From contig JBCBJX010000022.1 in assembly GCA_038522735.1 (NCBI GenBank), forward strand, positions 1 through 36,064: a stretch of 36,064 bases of DNA. Direction: 5' to 3'. Of this stretch, positions 35,284 to 36,064 are shown in pieces. Each line of letters starts with the position of its first letter. Positions within the stretch are counted from its first letter, which is position 1. The position numbers and the translations under genes were made by a program. Source of the stretch: JBCBJX01 sp038522735 (GTDB lineage: Bacteria > Pseudomonadota > Alphaproteobacteria > Caulobacterales > Parvularculaceae). Below the pieces are notes generated by a model. It was not told the origin of the DNA, searched no databases, and saw only the letters and a list, made by a program, of their open reading frames with translations.

Positions 35284-36064
35284 TCGACGTTCTGGACCTG
35301 CTCGCGGAACTGATCGACCACGGTCTTCATCTCCAGGCCGATCTGCTTCAGGGCCGGCGAGGCCGCCTTGGAGCAGAGCGTGTTCGCCTCGCGATTGAAC
35401 TCCTGACACAGAAAATCGAGCTTTCGTCCGATCGCGCCGCCGGCTGAGAGAAGCCCGCGGGCCGCCTCGACGTGGGCGGCGAGCCGGTCGAGTTCTTCGG
35501 CGACATCCGCCTTCACGACAAGGAGAGCCGCCTCGGCGGCGAGGCGGTCGGGGTCGATCGAAACGTCCGCAGCGAGATCGGCGAGACGCGCCGAAAGCCG
35601 CTCGCGCATGGCGCCCGCATCCGCTGCCGCCGTCTCCCGCGCCGAGGCGGCGAGGGTCTCGATCGCGGCGAGCTGATCTTCGAGAACTGCGTTGAGACGC
35701 GCGCCCTCCTCCGCCCGCGCGGCGGAAAGCGCGGCGAGCGCATCCGCGAAGGATGAGAGGACGGCGGCTCGCAGCGCGCCCATGTCCTCCTCCCCAGCTT
35801 CGGCGGAGACGAGGACGCCGCGCATGGCGAGGATCGCTTCAGCGGCGGGCGGCGCGCACTCGATCCGGGAGCGTACGATCTCGATTGCGGCGACCGCGGC
35901 GTTGAGGGCCGCCTCATCGACGACGAGCGCCTGCGACGCGGCGGACTTATCAAGCGTCAGGCTGGCCGACACCGAACCGCGCGTCAGCGCCTTGGTGAGC
36001 GCCGCGCGGAGCTCGATCTCCAGCGCGTCGAGGGCGGAGGGAAGCCGGAAGCGCGGCTCGAGAC
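35280..36064 (-). CDS. yicC: YicC/YloC-family endoribonuclease, 5' end cut by the window
   Basis: The frame is open to the right window edge; the GTG at 35972 is internal, because the family sequence continues upstream (LEPRFRLPSALDALEIELRAALTKALTRGSV). About 260 residues are visible. The conserved C-terminus GRKLDFLCQEFNREANTLCSKA...LKQIGLEMKTVVDQFREQVQNVE is the DUF1732 signature. E. coli YicC is reported as an endoribonuclease acting on small RNAs; the residues that matter are in the conserved ends seen here. The gene overlaps gmk by 4 bases. The middle is Ala-rich and predicted coiled-coil. Confidence 0.93.
   Translation of the reverse strand, partial: LEPRFRLPSALDALEIELRAALTKALTRGSVSASLTLDKSAASQALVVDEAALNAAVAAIEIVRSRIECAPPAAEAILAMRGVLVSAEAGEEDMGALRAAVLSSFADALAALSAARAEEGARLNAVLEDQLAAIETLAASARETAAADAGAMRERLSARLADLAADVSIDPDRLAAEAALLVVKADVAEELDRLAAHVEAARGLLSAGGAIGRKLDFLCQEFNREANTLCSKAASPALKQIGLEMKTVVDQFREQVQNVE

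Overview
The window reads as a chromosomal segment of a GC-rich, Gram-negative, aerobic heterotroph, most likely an alphaproteobacterium. The grounds are codon use, the yicC-gmk pair, two TonB-dependent receptors, YceI proteins, a class III transaminase with a divergent MocR-type regulator, and a palindromic repeat of alphaproteobacterial style. A marine Hyphomonadaceae/Parvularculaceae-like host is a low-confidence guess. I saw no phage, transposase, CRISPR array or replication origin.

Layout. 1-294 (-): start of a lipoprotein that runs off the window. 295-1459: no supported gene. 1460-3358 (-): two tandem YceI-family periplasmic proteins behind a short CDF metal transporter. 3475-5178 (+): M28 lipoprotein peptidase, followed by tRNA-Thr. 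5438-8865: class III aminotransferase (-) divergent from a MocR-like regulator (+) that seems to have lost its PLP lysine and carries an extra C-terminal domain. 8966-17248 (+): a tightly packed run of nitrilase-fold amidase, TonB receptor, TPR-sulfotransferase, secreted beta-lactamase-fold hydrolase and MFS transporter. 17686-23834 (+): a second receptor, TPR-sulfotransferase and BCCT transporter. 23844-24998 (-): AstE/AspA-type deacylase. 25164-30124 (+): cyanophycin synthetase and a tandem two-unit cyanophycinase. 30255-32132 (+): acetyl-CoA synthetase, then an uncharacterised gene, tRNA-Asp (-), a glycosyltransferase and a palindromic repeat element. 34639-36064 (-): gmk and yicC, the latter cut by the window end.

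How the genes may work together. The two receptor/sulfotransferase modules look like duplicated nutrient-acquisition loci: outer-membrane import, a paralogous TPR-sulfotransferase, and an inner-membrane carrier (MFS in one, BCCT in the other). The first module is linked to the transaminase by a shared ACTGGC-type box, seen both in the transaminase/MocR divergent promoter and before the amidase gene. This suggests one MocR-controlled pathway for an amino- or amide-containing compound. The cyanophycin pair would store and release nitrogen as multi-L-arginyl-poly-L-aspartate. All functions are inferred from sequence; substrates are unknown.
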